This document shows positions 22,285 to 33,689 of a stretch of DNA of 64,000 bases, one piece after another. Source of the stretch: Dichetophora obliterata (lineage: Eukaryota; Arthropoda; Insecta; Diptera; Sciomyzidae); NCBI GenBank assembly GCA_963920525.1, contig OY986435.1, positions 302,844,908 to 302,908,907 on the forward strand, written 5' to 3'. Within the stretch, counting starts at the first letter, position 1, and every line of letters starts with the position of its first letter. The translations under genes and the position numbers were made by a program. The notes below the pieces were generated by a model that saw nothing but the letters and a program-made list of their open reading frames with translations, was not told the DNA's origin and did no database searches.

Positions 22285-23529
22285 AACCCGGTGCGCCAGA
22301 GTACTTTTTACAAACCAGAGTAACTTTAAACGCATGTATCTCGAAACATACTTTTTCAAAACAGGCAGCACTACTGCAAACAATATAATCGACCGATTTT
22401 ATTTTTGAAAAAAAAATCTATTTGTATTGTAATTCTACACATCTTTTACCAAAATAAGCGTCTTTGAAAAATTTTTCTAGCTTTTACATGCAACAATATG
22501 GTAAAAAATATCGTAAATTTTTCAACTTTTTCCACGCTTCTTAATTTTCTTTATTTTAAATGTTTTTATTCGATTTTGGTGAAAGATGTGCACGCAAGGG
22601 TCTGTATTTGAATTCATCTTTTTTTTCAGACGATCTGGAGCCGAGTTATGTTGTGTCCTGAGTTTCACTTAAATTTAAGCACACTAACTTCAGCGCAATC
22701 TTTATATTTAAACAACATATGTAAAAAAATGTTTATTTATACTTTACTTTAATTAACATGCAAATGAAAATTTTTGCATGTATAATATATTTTTTAGATA
22801 ATTTCTTCTAAAATATGCCTTAATTTTAACCTCTTTTTCCAAAAACCTCTCAGTCAATTTCGCATATATAAGATGTTATTGAAATTCAAATCGAAGTGTC
22901 AAATTTTTTTCAACTGTGCAATACCTTCAAAGGTTATAAATGAAAATGCATTAAAAATTAAACAAAAATGTATTATTAAAAAATTAATTTGGAAACAAGG
23001 ATTTTTTTGCTATTGTTAAGTAAAGTTTTCTAATGTTGTAGAAGAACATTGTTTTAAAAAAATTTAATATAAAATCAAATTCCAGGAAAATATTAGATAA
23101 AATGTTAAATTCCCCGCAAAAATCGTTAAAAATTAGATGAATTATTAAATTCCCCGCAAATTTGAGCCCAGGCCTGTAGCCAGACCAAGAGGACACAGGG
23201 GCAGGCATGAATCTTGGGGGAAATTTTTTTTGTTTTTGCATTTAAATAAAAAAAAAAACAATTTTTTTAACGTGTGAAATAAATACATTACACATATTTA
23301 TCAAAAAACAGTAAATTTTATAATATATACATGGATATGTAGATCTTTTTATACATGAGATTAATACATAAAAAATAATATAAAAATTAATTCAGGACTT
23401 TGTAATAAAATGAAGGTAAAAATACAAGATTTATTTAAAGTGGCTAGCAATATAAGAAAGAGTAGCGAAATGGGCTTACATATATATATAATACATTTTT
23501 TAAGTAAAACAAATAAAAAAAAAGGAATT
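22285..23529. other. AT-rich spacer, diverged repeat sequence
   Basis: The words ACTTTAAACGCATGTATCTCGAAACATA (split here as ACTTTAAACGC and CTCGAAACA) at 22322-22350 echo ACTTTAAACGCGTTTTTCTC at 7612-7633, so a shared old repeat is likely. AAATTCCCCGCAAA occurs twice at 23107-23165. No gene, no clear element ends. Confidence 0.35.
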
Positions 23530-23840
23530 AATCCGCATCCGTCGTTTGCATCAAATTGATGCAAATTTTTTATTCAGAGTTATAAATTACGAACCAACAT
23601 GAATGTTTCGATTTAAATCTTTTGCTTCTTTAAATTTTTGCTAGAATTAAGATTTGCAGATTTTTTTATTTTAAAGTTAATAAACATTCAAGATGTGCTA
23701 ATAATATTACCCCCATGCATAAAAAAAAATTTAAAAATTAAATATATTTCAATGAATTATATATTATTTTTGTATCTGCATCAAATTGATGCACAACGTG
23801 CTTTTCGTTTCTAGAAAGTTCCTATGGATGCGGGTTAAAA
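23530..23840. repeat. Inverted bracket with two GCATCAAATTGATGC palindromes
   Basis: TTTGCATCAAATTGATGCAAA (21 bases, near-palindrome) lies at 23545-23565 and TGCATCAAATTGATGCA at 23777-23793. Outside them CCGCATCC (23534) and its inverse GGATGCGGG (23825) face each other, so the 310-bp unit is loosely inverted. Noncoding, possibly a small TIR element. Confidence 0.5.
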
Positions 23841-23965
23841 AATTATTAATATTCAAATCTTATTTTTTGGTAGCAAATGTTGGCGACCCAGTAGAAATTT
23901 TAAAAATTGTAACAATTTGTCTTAAATGTTTTGTTAAACAAATTTCATATGGGCATTTCCATGGT

Positions 23966-24347
23966 GTCGCACGGGACAGTCGTACGCAGTTAAAGTGAAA
24001 AAAAATTAGTAATAACACGGATTTATATTTTGATAATGGTATTAACTTATAACTCATAGTAAGCTCTATAAGTGGTGCTAAGGTTGATTATCGGTAATTT
24101 TTCCTTTTCAAAATAATTGCTAAAAACAACGGGGGTCGCACGGGACAAAAAACGGAAGTTTTTTTCGATGACAACAACTCAAGCGCCAAATTCAGTGAAG
24201 TCTGAGGGAATATTTCAAAGAGTTTATTTTATGGATGTTGTGCATTGTTGTTTCTTTTAAATTGCTTTTATTTTACCTAATAATATTTAACACTTATTTT
24301 TTAATTAAATATTAAGCTCGGTCGCACGGGACAGGTCGCACGGGACA
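23966..24347 (+). repeat. Four identical 13-mers GTCGCACGGGACA
   Basis: Exact copies at 23966-23978, 24135-24147, 24321-24333 and 24335-24347, all on the same strand; the last two are adjacent (14-bp period). The motif is 69% GC inside very AT-rich DNA. The sequence between copies is not repeated. It could be a factor-binding cluster or the end sequence of a mobile element; no identity is claimed. Confidence 0.75.
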
Positions 24348-25687
24348 GTTTTTTCCATTGCAATTTAATTGGGTAATTAAGTAATTAGGTAGTTTAGTAA
24401 TTATGTAATTTAGTAATTAAAAACAAATTCAATATATTTTCCTTTAATTGCATCAACCATTTTTTCATTATCTTTAGCCAATGCCTTCCATTTTTACTAA
24501 AACAAAAATGTTTACGAAACATTTACTAAACACTTACGAAAAAGAAAAACTACATTTGTGAAACAGTGCAGACGATGTGATCATCATGGTTAATAATTTT
24601 ATGTACAAATTGCTAAAATTAATAAAATTAAAATGTTTTTCTTAGATAATATCATAAAATAATAAGTTTTTAATAAGTTTTAATTTTTTGGTCACGGTAG
24701 ACTTTCCTGTGGAAATACCCATATACATATTCAAGTCATGAATAAGGTGAATTTGTATATTTTTTGTTATTTTAAGCTAAACTAATTTTAAAGCAATAAA
24801 CAAATATATCTACAAAATGCATATTAATTATTCATTTAAAGTTTTTCATTGTCTGATTTGGCCAGGGGGTTTGATTGTTTGATTTGGTCAAGCTACAGGC
24901 CTGTTTGAGCCCATTCCCCGATTCTCCAATCGATATGAAATTCCCCGCAAATCGGGGAATTCCCCACCAATTGGCATGCCTGATAAGAAAAACCCTCTAT
25001 CTCTCACTAAAATTTTCCTTTGAAATATATTGCCACATAATAAAACTAATGCAAGTGACTGCGTTCGTTTTACAAATATTTAAACGTTTTTGGATCCACT
25101 TTGATTTCTTATTTGAGCCTTTTCGAAAGATCTACGTTGGCAAAATGTATTTGCTTTAAAACAGGCAAGGATGCTGGCGTTGACTTAAGCCTCCAAAAGC
25201 TTGTTTTACAACAAAATATATAGAATCGAGTTTGCTATGCTTTTTTAACAAAAAAAAAAAAAAAAAAAAAAAAAATTAGTTTACAAAAACTAAGACCCAA
25301 CTTTCTAAATTTTAACTGTAATTGTAAGTTGCGCTCAAACTTAGGGATCGTAGAACTTTTTTAATAAAAATGTCGTTTTTAGTTGTAGGAGTGTGGGAAC
25401 ATGTATCTTGATAGATGCACTTTATCAGTTAACAGTCAATCAAAAAGTCGACTTTGAATTTATTGTAAGGTACGACTGTTTTGATTTTATATGATGATAT
25501 TTTATAATATATGTTCATATATTTTGTTGTAGAGAACTTAAAAATACTTTTTTTAATGTATATTTATAAATAAAGCTGAGCTAAACCATGCATGCATTTT
25601 TAAATAGTAACTTGTACCCGTCGCAGTTATAAGTTACGGTACCATTGCTTTACCCTTGTTTCACAGGCAATTTTAAATATGTATTCT
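24348..25687. other. AT-rich spacer with a 26-A run
   Basis: A run of 26 A occupies 25250-25275. A short GC-richer patch with GAAATTCCCCGCAAATCGGG and inverse words lies at 24940-24975. Repeated GTAATTAAGTAATTAGGTA words occur at 24370-24420. No gene or element boundary supported. Confidence 0.4.
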
Positions 25688-27490
25688 TACACTCAAAAAA
25701 TTTTGTGTGTCAATATTACTAATAACTGCTAATAATATTACAAATATTTTGTTCGTTTTCGTACTAAAACAAATGTATATTGTACGAATACATTTGTTAC
25801 ATTTACTTGTAAGGAAAAAAAACATTTTGTCTGAGCTAGGTTTTGAACCACGGTTTTTTAGCTTACGGGCCAAGTACTCTTTCAGTAGACTATGGCCACC
25901 TTGCAATCTTACATTTCCTTATATTTGGTAATTGTTCAACAAACCAGGCTGAAAAATTTCGGTTGTAAATATTTTAAACTCAACTAATACTAAATAGTAC
26001 GAAGCCATTAGTAAATACTACGAATGTAATGGAAGAAAGTACGAAATTGAAGAATGATAAGAAATGATGTCCCCATTAGTCGAAGATAATTTTTCGGAGT
26101 AACAGATGGTAAGGGGCATTTAAGCCAATACGCATATGAACTTAGATGATAAGCAAATTTATGTTTTAAAGTAATTAAACACAAGAAGAAAACAAAGTAA
26201 AATAAATTTAAAAAACTATATGTTTTCCCAAAAGTTGGCTTAACAAATCGTTTTTCTGTCATAAAGATGATCCAATTTGGATAATTTTTAATTTGTTGTG
26301 AAGTTAATGAAATTGCTAACAATCTTGCAGCATTTAAATTTGAGAAAATTGCGGCGATCTAGGCGAGGGCAAAGCTTCTAATTTAAAAGCGACAAAAAAC
26401 ATTAGAAAATTCTGAATAAAGTAGGCTAATTAATTAAGCACTAATCTTAAAAAAAAATCTAATGGAAAATTCTTGTTAAGAAAACGCTTTTACATTAGAA
26501 TATCTTATGGTCAAAAGTTTTCTTATAACTACAATTTAAATAGGAAACTCGATTTGAAACATTTATTTTATACTTTGAGAATACATCCATTTTGAGAATA
26601 TTCTGGATTTTTTCGCATTACGTGCTTATATTACATCCAGTATTTAGAATCAAGCCTTGCAGGGAAGTTCTGGAATATGTTTAGAAAATGAATAGAGCCC
26701 AAAACCTATCTATACATGTACCTCTTTATATATTTATTCATACGTTTTGAATTAAAAAAAAAATTATTTTTTTTTAATAATTCATGTAACAGATATGTTT
26801 CCAAACTCGATTTTAGTAACTTGCATGCTACAAGAACTGATGTCTGTTGAAAAAAGAAATAAGTTAGTTAAAGTCCTCTTTCAAGAATAGCGACAACTCT
26901 AATTCTAAATTTTTGCGGATAATATGAATTTTTACCTCCTAAATCCAAATCTGCTAAATTTCAGGTTTCTCGCCATTGGTTTATGAGTTTTAGGCTTCCA
27001 AAACTGGAAAAAATGGTCTAAAAAACTTGCTGGTTTTATGAATTTTTTAAAAAAAAATTATGTTGACTTTAAAGAAAAAACTTTAAAAAAATAAAATATT
27101 AGGAAATTTTTGTATTCTTATTTGAAAAGAGGAAAAGATGGGGGTAAAAAGTAATTAATGCTTTTTTAATTTAAGCATAAAGGAGACATCGCAGTATTTA
27201 ATGTACTAAATTACTAAGAGTACTAGCTGCGAAAAAACTTTTGAAATTACATGAAAAAAAAAAAAATTAATTTGAAAATCTTTAGGGCATGATACGAGAA
27301 AGATTTTGTCCCCATCTTTTAAATATGTATAATTTTCTTATGTGTACAAGCGTATGTCAACCGGCGTATCATGATAACAAAACTAGTACCAAAAATCTCA
27401 GAAAATAGAATAATATAGCTTACATTTTCTTTATGTGCATTCTACCCGCCATTATTCCTTTGCTCCCCCTAGAACAATTCCTGCGGACGC
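25688..27490 (+). repeat. Large dispersed repeat, copy A
   Basis: This copy begins TTACACTCAAAAAATTTTGTG, with the ACACT(C/A)AAAA end also seen at 61370 and 62866. It continues through a tRNA-like module and a long noncoding body to CCTAGAACAATTCCTGCGGACGCCC. Diagnostic shared blocks are GATCTAGGCGAGGGCAAAGC (about 26357), AATCAAGCCTTGCAGGGA (about 26649) and GACCTCCTAAATCCAAATCTG (near 26935, slightly changed). It matches copy B (27950-29725) on the same strand and copy C (39290-40935) inverted. Frames in it are unrelated to known proteins. Confidence 0.75.
25829..25903 (-). repeat. tRNA-like module in repeat copy A
   Basis: On the minus strand: GGTGGCCATAGTCTACTGAAAGAGT (box A region), a GGCCCGTAAGC middle resembling an anticodon arm, and GTGGTTCAAAACCTAGC (box B). 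The acceptor stem does not pair. Confidence 0.5.
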
Positions 27491-27639
27491 CCTTTTTCAA
27501 ATTATTAAATATTTTTTGTCTATTAATTAAACAACTTGTATATAATATATTTGATTGTGTTTAATACTAATTCATAGCTATGTTCTGAAGATATATGTGC
27601 GTGGTAGTATCCCAGTGGGCAATTGCAGGAGTCAGAAGG

Positions 27640-27955
27640 CCTTCTAGCAGGCCTGCGTTAGGTTTTTATAGGCGTTCCACACTCCTTGCCGTTCCACACA
27701 AATACCGTTTTATTGCTTGTATGAAATGTGAAAATTTGTTAGTACTTTCGCACTCGCTTTGCTAAAAAGCCCTTCTAAATGCGCTTTTTTAAAAAAGCAT
27801 TCTTAACGTACTTTCTTCATAAGCCCTGATCATTTTGCACTTCGTTCACTTTTCCTGAAATAGGTGTTTTCTCCGCAGGCCTTCGACCAGGCCTTTGATA
27901 AAATTTAATAGACCTTTCACACTCCTTGCAAATACCGTTTTATTGTTTGTATGGA
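27640..27955. repeat. Degenerate direct repeat with AGGCCT and CACACTCCTTGC words
   Basis: AGGCCTGCGTTAGG ... CCACACTCCTTGC ... AAATACCGTTTTATTGCTTG (27648-27725) recurs as AGGCCTTTGATAAA ... TCACACTCCTTGC ... AAATACCGTTTTATTGTTTG (27888-27950). It directly precedes repeat copy B. Confidence 0.6.
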
Positions 27956-29725
27956 ATGGAAAAAACAAATGTATATTGTACGAATACATTTGCGAATGAT
28001 CCTTATACCTAGTTACGAAAAAAACCTTTTGTTCAGCTGGGGTTTGAACCACGGTTCTTCAGTTTATGGGCCACGTACTCTTCCAGTAGGTTACGGCCAC
28101 CTTGCAATCACACATTTCCTTGTATTCAGTAATTGTTCGACAAACCAGTCTGAACGATTTCAGTTGTAAATTTTTTAAACTCAATTAAAACTTCGTACCT
28201 TTTACGAATAATGCGTACGGTCAACCTGTGAATGAATATTTTAGTAAATACTACGAATGTAATGTAACAAATTACGAAGTTATTCCTACGAGAAATGGAC
28301 GAATGATAAGGAATTAGTAGAAAATCATTTTTCGTAGCAACAGATAGCAAGGGGCATTTAATTCAATAATGGATATAAGCTTTGACGATATGCAAATTTA
28401 TGTTTGAAAGTCATTGTAAACAAGTAGAAGGCAAAGTAAATACATTTTATAAAAAAGTAATGTTTTCCCAAAAGTCGGCTTCTATCATAAATATGACTTA
28501 ATTTAGATTTTTTAAATTTTTCCTTAATTTAATAATATGACAGACAATTCTGCAGCATTTAAATTTAAAAGAGCTGCAGTGATCTAGGCGAGAGCAAAGC
28601 TTCTAATTCAAAAGCGAAAGAAAAAAATTAGGAAATTTAATAAATTAGGCCAATTTTTGATCAAGAACTTATTTTTGAAAAAATCTTATGTCACATTAAG
28701 CAAACGATTTTGCATTAGAATTTATTGTAGTCAAAAGTTTTTTATGTAATAAACGCAAATAAAAAACTCATTTCAAACAACCATTTTTTACTTCTAAAAA
28801 TTCACGTTATTTAGCGGCGCCCAGCCAGTTTGAGAATTTTCTGGACTTTTTTTCGAGTCCCGTGCTTATATTAAACCAGGATTCATAATCAAGCCTTGCA
28901 GGGAGGTACTGGAATATGTTGAGAAAATGTATGAAACCCAAAACAAATCTAACAAACATTTACCTTTTTATTTATTTATTTATACCTTTTGAATTAAAAA
29001 ACAATACATGTTTTAAATCATTCAGATTATAGGTATGTTTCCGTACTCGGTGTGAGATCCGGTGAAAAATATTTTTCCTAGCATGCGGGGAACATTTTAA
29101 GAATAGCGACAACTCAAATTTTTAATTTTTCGAATGATATGGATTTTGACCTCCTAAATCCAAATCTGGAAAATTTCACTCCACTCGAAATTGGTTTAGG
29201 AGCTTAAAGTTTCCAGAGTTCAAAAATGACCTCAAAATTTAGTTTTTATTTTTTTTCAGTTTTACAGCAAAAAAAAAATATTGTTTAATATTTGGAAATT
29301 TTTTTATTCTTATTGTAAAAGTTGAAAATCTGGGGCTCAATAGTAATTAATGCGATTTCAGTTAAGGATATAGGCCTCACATTTTTTAATTTATTAAACT
29401 ATTAAAATATTTGCTTTAGCAAAAAATTACTTAAATGTATTACATAAAAAAAATTTAATAAAATTTTTAAATATTGGGGACATGATACTAGAAAGATTTT
29501 TAAGCGATCCTTTAAATATATTAGAGTTTCTTATGTGTAAAAGCGTGTGTAGTGTTCGTATAATATTTATAAAATTAGTATCAAAAATCCTCGTAAATAG
29601 CATAGAGGTTACATTTTGTTTATGTTCATTCCAGATTCCTTTATGCCTTTGCCCTTCCCCCCCTAGAACAAATACTGTGGACGCCCATGTTGTCGCCTAT
29701 AATGCAATAAGGCTAACAACACTTT
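27950..29725 (+). repeat. Large dispersed repeat, copy B
   Basis: Collinear with copy A over about 1.7 kb: tRNA-like module, GATCTAGGCGAGAGCAAAGC (about 28581), AATCAAGCCTTGCAGGGA (about 28889), GACCTCCTAAATCCAAATCTG (about 29149) and the end block CTAGAACAAATACTGTGGACGCCC (about 29665). It is moderately diverged from A. Copies A and B are direct repeats only about 460 bp apart. Confidence 0.75.
28032..28104 (-). repeat. tRNA-like module in repeat copy B
   Basis: The minus strand carries GGTGGCCGTAACCTACTGGAAGAGT and GGTTCAAACCCC, a perfect box B, about 40 bp apart. Confidence 0.5.
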
Positions 29726-30137
29726 CTATTATTTTACAGGAGAAGCAAAAAACTTTCTAAATATCTCAAGCGCTTGCACTGAGGGCTTTTAGAATTTTGT
29801 TATAAGAATATGTATTTTGATATGGTGCATCATCATAAAAAAAAGTCGATTTTGAATTTTTTGTTGTTACGCCTTTTTGCATTTTAGGTGACGATATGTT
29901 CTCGATCAGCATAACTCCCTCAATCGATTTAAGCCAAGATTATTGCCAACTCTTGGACGAAGTCTCTAAATATATTTACACTTAGTTTTAACGAATAAGT
30001 ACATTAAAATAAAGTAAAACTGGGTACCTTTCTAATAAGACTAATTGACGTAAACTTTTTAACGAGGCTTTAACGAAACTTGTTTTTAATAATACAGAAA
30101 TGCGCTTTTTCGTCTGATATAAGAGTAAATACAAACG
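29726..30137. other. AT-rich spacer, nothing recognised
   Basis: Begins with ACAGGAGAAGCAAAAAACT, a phrase repeated at about 41469 and partly at 38559, which may mark another old repeat boundary. No coding potential. Confidence 0.35.
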
Positions 30138-30962
30138 TACCGGAAAAATTGCGGGATGACCATATTTTAATTGTGTCAAATTTTGCATGGAGCATCACTG
30201 ATGAACTAAAAAACTTAATTAGAAAGATGAAAGCTTAGCGTATTTTTAAGCGGAGTTACAGGGTGGTCATCTCAAACATTTCTTAACCGAATGTTACATT
30301 TTGGCTAATGTTGGCAAATTAACAACACGGACTCCAACTCTTGTGGTACTTTAATTGATTTCAATGAAGGGATTCAAAGAACAGTATAAAAAAAAATTTA
30401 AAATAAAAAAACCATTAAAAAAACTTCTTAAAGCTCGTAAAATCACCTTTTCCACAATAAAAAAATTAGGATGCGACTTAATGGGTTCATGAGATATGGT
30501 AATTTTAACATCTTAACGAAAATTACAATATCTCATTAACTCATTGAGGCCCCACACCAATATTTATATTGTTGAAAATACTGTTGTTAGCAGCTTTAAG
30601 AAAAAAATATTTTTCTGACGGTTTTTTGAACCCATCTTCAAAATAAATTCCCTTACCTCATGAATTGAAGCCCTCAACCAATAAAAAATTTCCAAATTTA
30701 TTTTAAGCTTAAGCCCGTTTAATTGCCTTTCAAATGGTAGTTCAAACTTAACAATCAGTTAAGGAGTGTTTGAGATATGCATTTTAGTAAAAATTAATTT
30801 TTAACATTTTTGCCAATTTTTGTCAATTATGTGCACCCTGTAACTCCGACAAAAAACACGCCAAAGTTTTTACCACCAAATAAATTTTTTAATTTTCGTC
30901 CGTATATGTTGCATGCAAAATTTGACCAAAATCGGATATAGTAATTCCGTAAGGCCGATGCG
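30138..30962. mobile_element. Foldback repeat with roughly 400-bp arms
   Basis: The left arm (about 30138-30540) reads GGATGACCATATTT, GTCAAATTTTGCATG, CATCTCAAACATTTCTTAACC, TTAATGGGTTCATGAG. The right arm (about 30560-30962) holds the same blocks inverted (GTGTTTGAGATATGC, TGCATGCAAAATTTGAC). A single-arm relative lies at 33690-34150. Arms are diverged. Noncoding. Confidence 0.65.
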
Positions 30963-31271
30963 TTTAAAATGAAATTGTTGTATGCAGAAATCATTTTTTG
31001 AAGTTCCTATAACTTTTTAAAACCCGAGCGACTGACTTCTTTTTCGCCATACAAAACAGTCTAATCTACAACAAAACATACTAGCTTTGAACGAGCACTA
31101 GGTCCTCACATACTTGATTATGATTAATGTTAAATTATGTTTATTTTATAATCTATTATTGCAAAGAAAACATTTTAAAATAATCCGCTTCGTTAATTCC
31201 ATGTTTCTTTATTTGTAAAAGTAATTTATAGCTATATCGCAAGGTATTTTCTGAACGTTCCAAAAAAAACA

Positions 31272-31383
31272 GGGGCCGAATTACAGCATCCGTGATCGAA
31301 CAAAATTGTACAAGATTGATAGGCACTTGTCTCGTCACGCCCTTCGTAATTTTACTCGATCACGGCTGCTGTAATTCGGCCCC
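31272..31383. mobile_element. 112-bp MITE with 28-bp inverted ends
   Basis: GGGGCCGAATTACAGCA at the left and TGCTGTAATTCGGCCCC at the right. With one mismatch the pairing extends through CCGTGATCGA to about 28 bp. The central 55 bp is unpaired. No coding sequence. Confidence 0.8.
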
Positions 31384-31397
31384 AGGTTTGACGTAAC

Positions 31398-31852
31398 CAT
31401 TAGCGTAGATATGGGGGATCCGCGGGTCTATACCCCTCCAAGAGCCATGGAAACATTAACAAATATCTCACGTTGTTGTTAATTGATTCTAATAATAAGT
31501 TAGCTAAACACGAATCCAAATGTATATGTATTGCCAAAATTCTCCTTTTTCTCAAGAAATTTATAAAAATTTGATTAAGTGTTTAATTTTTCTTAATCGG
31601 TCAACAATTACTTGAGACATGGTGACTTGTGTAGTTTCCAGATCTTGGGTGTTGTTTAAATTCAATTTAACAAGCCCATAACTTTTTTACCTACCTACCG
31701 TTTTTCGACGTTTCAACAAAGTAAGGCTGTGGAACATGACATTCGGCTTCACAGAACAGTCATGTAATCACGTATTCAAAAGTATACTTTTGTAAGGTTA
31801 ATATATTTTTTACGCCCAAAACCCCCTCAACCAAAAGCTATCTACGCCACTG
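31398..31852. mobile_element. hAT-type MITE with perfect 8-bp duplication
   Basis: Ends CATTAGCGTAGATA (left) and, inverted, CAGTGGCGTAGATA (right). The octamer GACGTAAC is found immediately outside both ends (31390-31397 and 31853-31860). The CAGTGGCGTA end is common in hAT elements of the TTF/DUF4371 lineage. Just inside each end are CCCC/GGGG tracts. Noncoding, 455 bp. Confidence 0.85.
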
Positions 31853-32149
31853 GACGTAACTGTCTTTGTATGAAAAGATAAACTAATACGAAACTTGGTA
31901 GCTTGATAATCAACTTTTTACAGTCTAATCATTAGTTCCTAATGAGTGCAAATACATTTATTGTACCTTAACTTTAAAAGGGCATACTTTTGGCATACGC
32001 CAAAAATTTAAAGTCTTCAAGAGGGGCCAATATTTTCCCTTTGAAACCACTTTATACAAAACGTTTCTTAAATCTATATGTTTTCCACTTTTTGCCTACA
32101 TTTTTTAGTTATTTCCCAAAACTAACAATACAGAAGTAAAATTAAAATA

Positions 32150-32985
32150 ACTGCAAGATTTTTCATGGACACTGAGAATTGTTTCGTGGCAGGAGATAAA
32201 AATTTGTTCATTTAAGAATCTATGTAGATGAGTTCATCAAAAACTTTTACAGTTACTTTGGAGTTTGCAACTACTCGACTTTATTTATACAAGTTGTTAT
32301 AACTACAAACAATCCCTTGGGCACGCAGAATTTTTTCAGTGTAGTTTTATTTTAAACAGTGCAAATGGAGATTTTAACGTATGTCAGTCAGCTTGATGTT
32401 GGCCATTGTTACAAATAATGGAAAGATAACAAAAACCATAACAACAAAAATACCAACAACAAATACAAAATAGAAGAAAGACGTGAAGTGTTGCATTTTC
32501 TACAAAATAAGCATTGAAAACAACAACCGTGGCAACTATTGCGAGCCAACACATACTGTGCGAACCGGTTGCAATCAACTCCATGTGAGCTATTAAGAAA
32601 GAGATGGCGCATAAGCAACAGTTCTAGATATTGTAGCTTGTATCTCAAGTGAACAGAAAGTGTTTTTTTCGTGTTGTTTGCTTTTTGAAATTTTTTTAGT
32701 GCAAAATAGCTGCTGCTGCTTCTGTGGCGACCGATCGTTTTTTGTCGCGTGTGTCCATTTGTCGCCACGTAGGAAATAGCTCCAAAAACAAGTCTCCACT
32801 TTTGACTCACAGATACAAATCACACACATACATAATACATGGCATACAAAGACTGTGTCGTTGCTTTGCTTTGGAGCAGGAACCCTCAGCAAACGTAGTT
32901 GTTGTTGTTGTTGTTGTTGTGTTGTTGACTTGCTCGTTGTTATGGATGCCATTGTGGGCTCAACCATTTCGTACTGTCCCGCCTG
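32150..32985 (+). promoter_or_regulatory. Candidate proximal regulatory region of pb
   Basis: Non-repetitive, GC-richer DNA directly upstream of the candidate first exon. It contains a perfect Grainyhead-type site AACCGGTT (32563-32570), GAGATGGCGC (32601), a (GTT)n tract (32897-32930) and GCCAT cores (32948) like those bound by Pleiohomeotic. Frames of 60-137 codons on the minus strand come from the CAA-repeat composition and have no recognised domain. The assignment rests on position and composition. Confidence 0.45.
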
Positions 32986-33387
32986 AGTGAGCACAGCGCC
33001 ATGCAAATGTGCGTCGGTTGGTCGGGTTCTTCGTGTTGAAAGATTCTTGTGCAGTTATTGTAAACTTTGCCGACGCGTCGTCGTCGTCGAGTAAAATAAA
33101 AAATATAAATTATGCAAAGTGTATAAAAATAAAATTCTGAAAATATTGGAAACTGGAAAACTAAAAAGTGCCACAATGTTCAAAGATACCCAAAAAAACT
33201 TAATTGTTTTCGAAGAAAGTGCATTAAATTAATTTGAAAAAAAAAATGTCAATAACAAACTCAAAAACAAAACTATTAAAAAGCTATATAAAAATAAAGT
33301 GACGAAAAATAATAGTGAATATCAAAAACAGCTTTTGGATATTTTTCATGTGCTCAGCATCTTGTAAAGATATGCAGGTTATTCAAG
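32986..33387 (+). other. pb: Candidate pb core promoter and non-coding exon 1
   Basis: The strongest signals are TCGGTTGG at 33014-33021, a match to the downstream promoter element form KCGGTTSK, with a weak initiator-like TGAGTG about 28 bp upstream (near 32984-32990), and an octamer ATGCAAAT at 33001-33008. The following 300 bp look like a fly Hox 5'UTR (A-rich, several short upstream ATGs) and end in ATTCAAG followed by GTAAAT, a good donor, at 33387/33388. An alternative donor is CAG/GTTATT at 33377. The exact start site is not fixed. The link to pb is inferred from strand, distance (intron 1 of about 14.3 kb) and the acceptor at 47670. An RNA read spanning the junction would settle it. 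Confidence 0.42.
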
Positions 33388-33689
33388 GTAAATACATAGA
33401 TGCCAAAAGAATTTATGTGTTGGTTGGTTGGTTCAAGCAAATATTTTATGTCATGAACTTGAGTATGTGAGCTGATAGAGCATTTGTAACGCATCATTGA
33501 TTTTAAAACTAGTCAGTGATTTAATTCAAAATTGTTGAAAAAAAAATTCAATTTACAGTGTAAAAAAAAACAAAAAATGTAATGTTGATCTATATCAAGC
33601 AAAGTAATTTTCCGATATTTATACCATGACATATCATATAGCAGTTTATTTACATATGTTTTTAGCAATTCCATTTTAAACGCACAGGA
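33388..33689 (+). other. Start of putative pb intron 1, nothing recognised
   Basis: AT-rich sequence after the candidate donor. No element ends or motifs of note other than TGGTTGGTTGG at 33420-33431. Confidence 0.35.

Noticed and set aside
25673..28169. Short frames with the same LGFEPRF/SRLWPPCN-like peptide
   Set aside because: They are translations of the tRNA-like module in the repeats, not proteins.
32384..33176. Several overlapping minus-strand frames of 66-137 codons
   Set aside because: They arise from CAA/CAG-rich composition, overlap one another in different frames, show no domain, and lie across the candidate pb promoter on the opposite strand.
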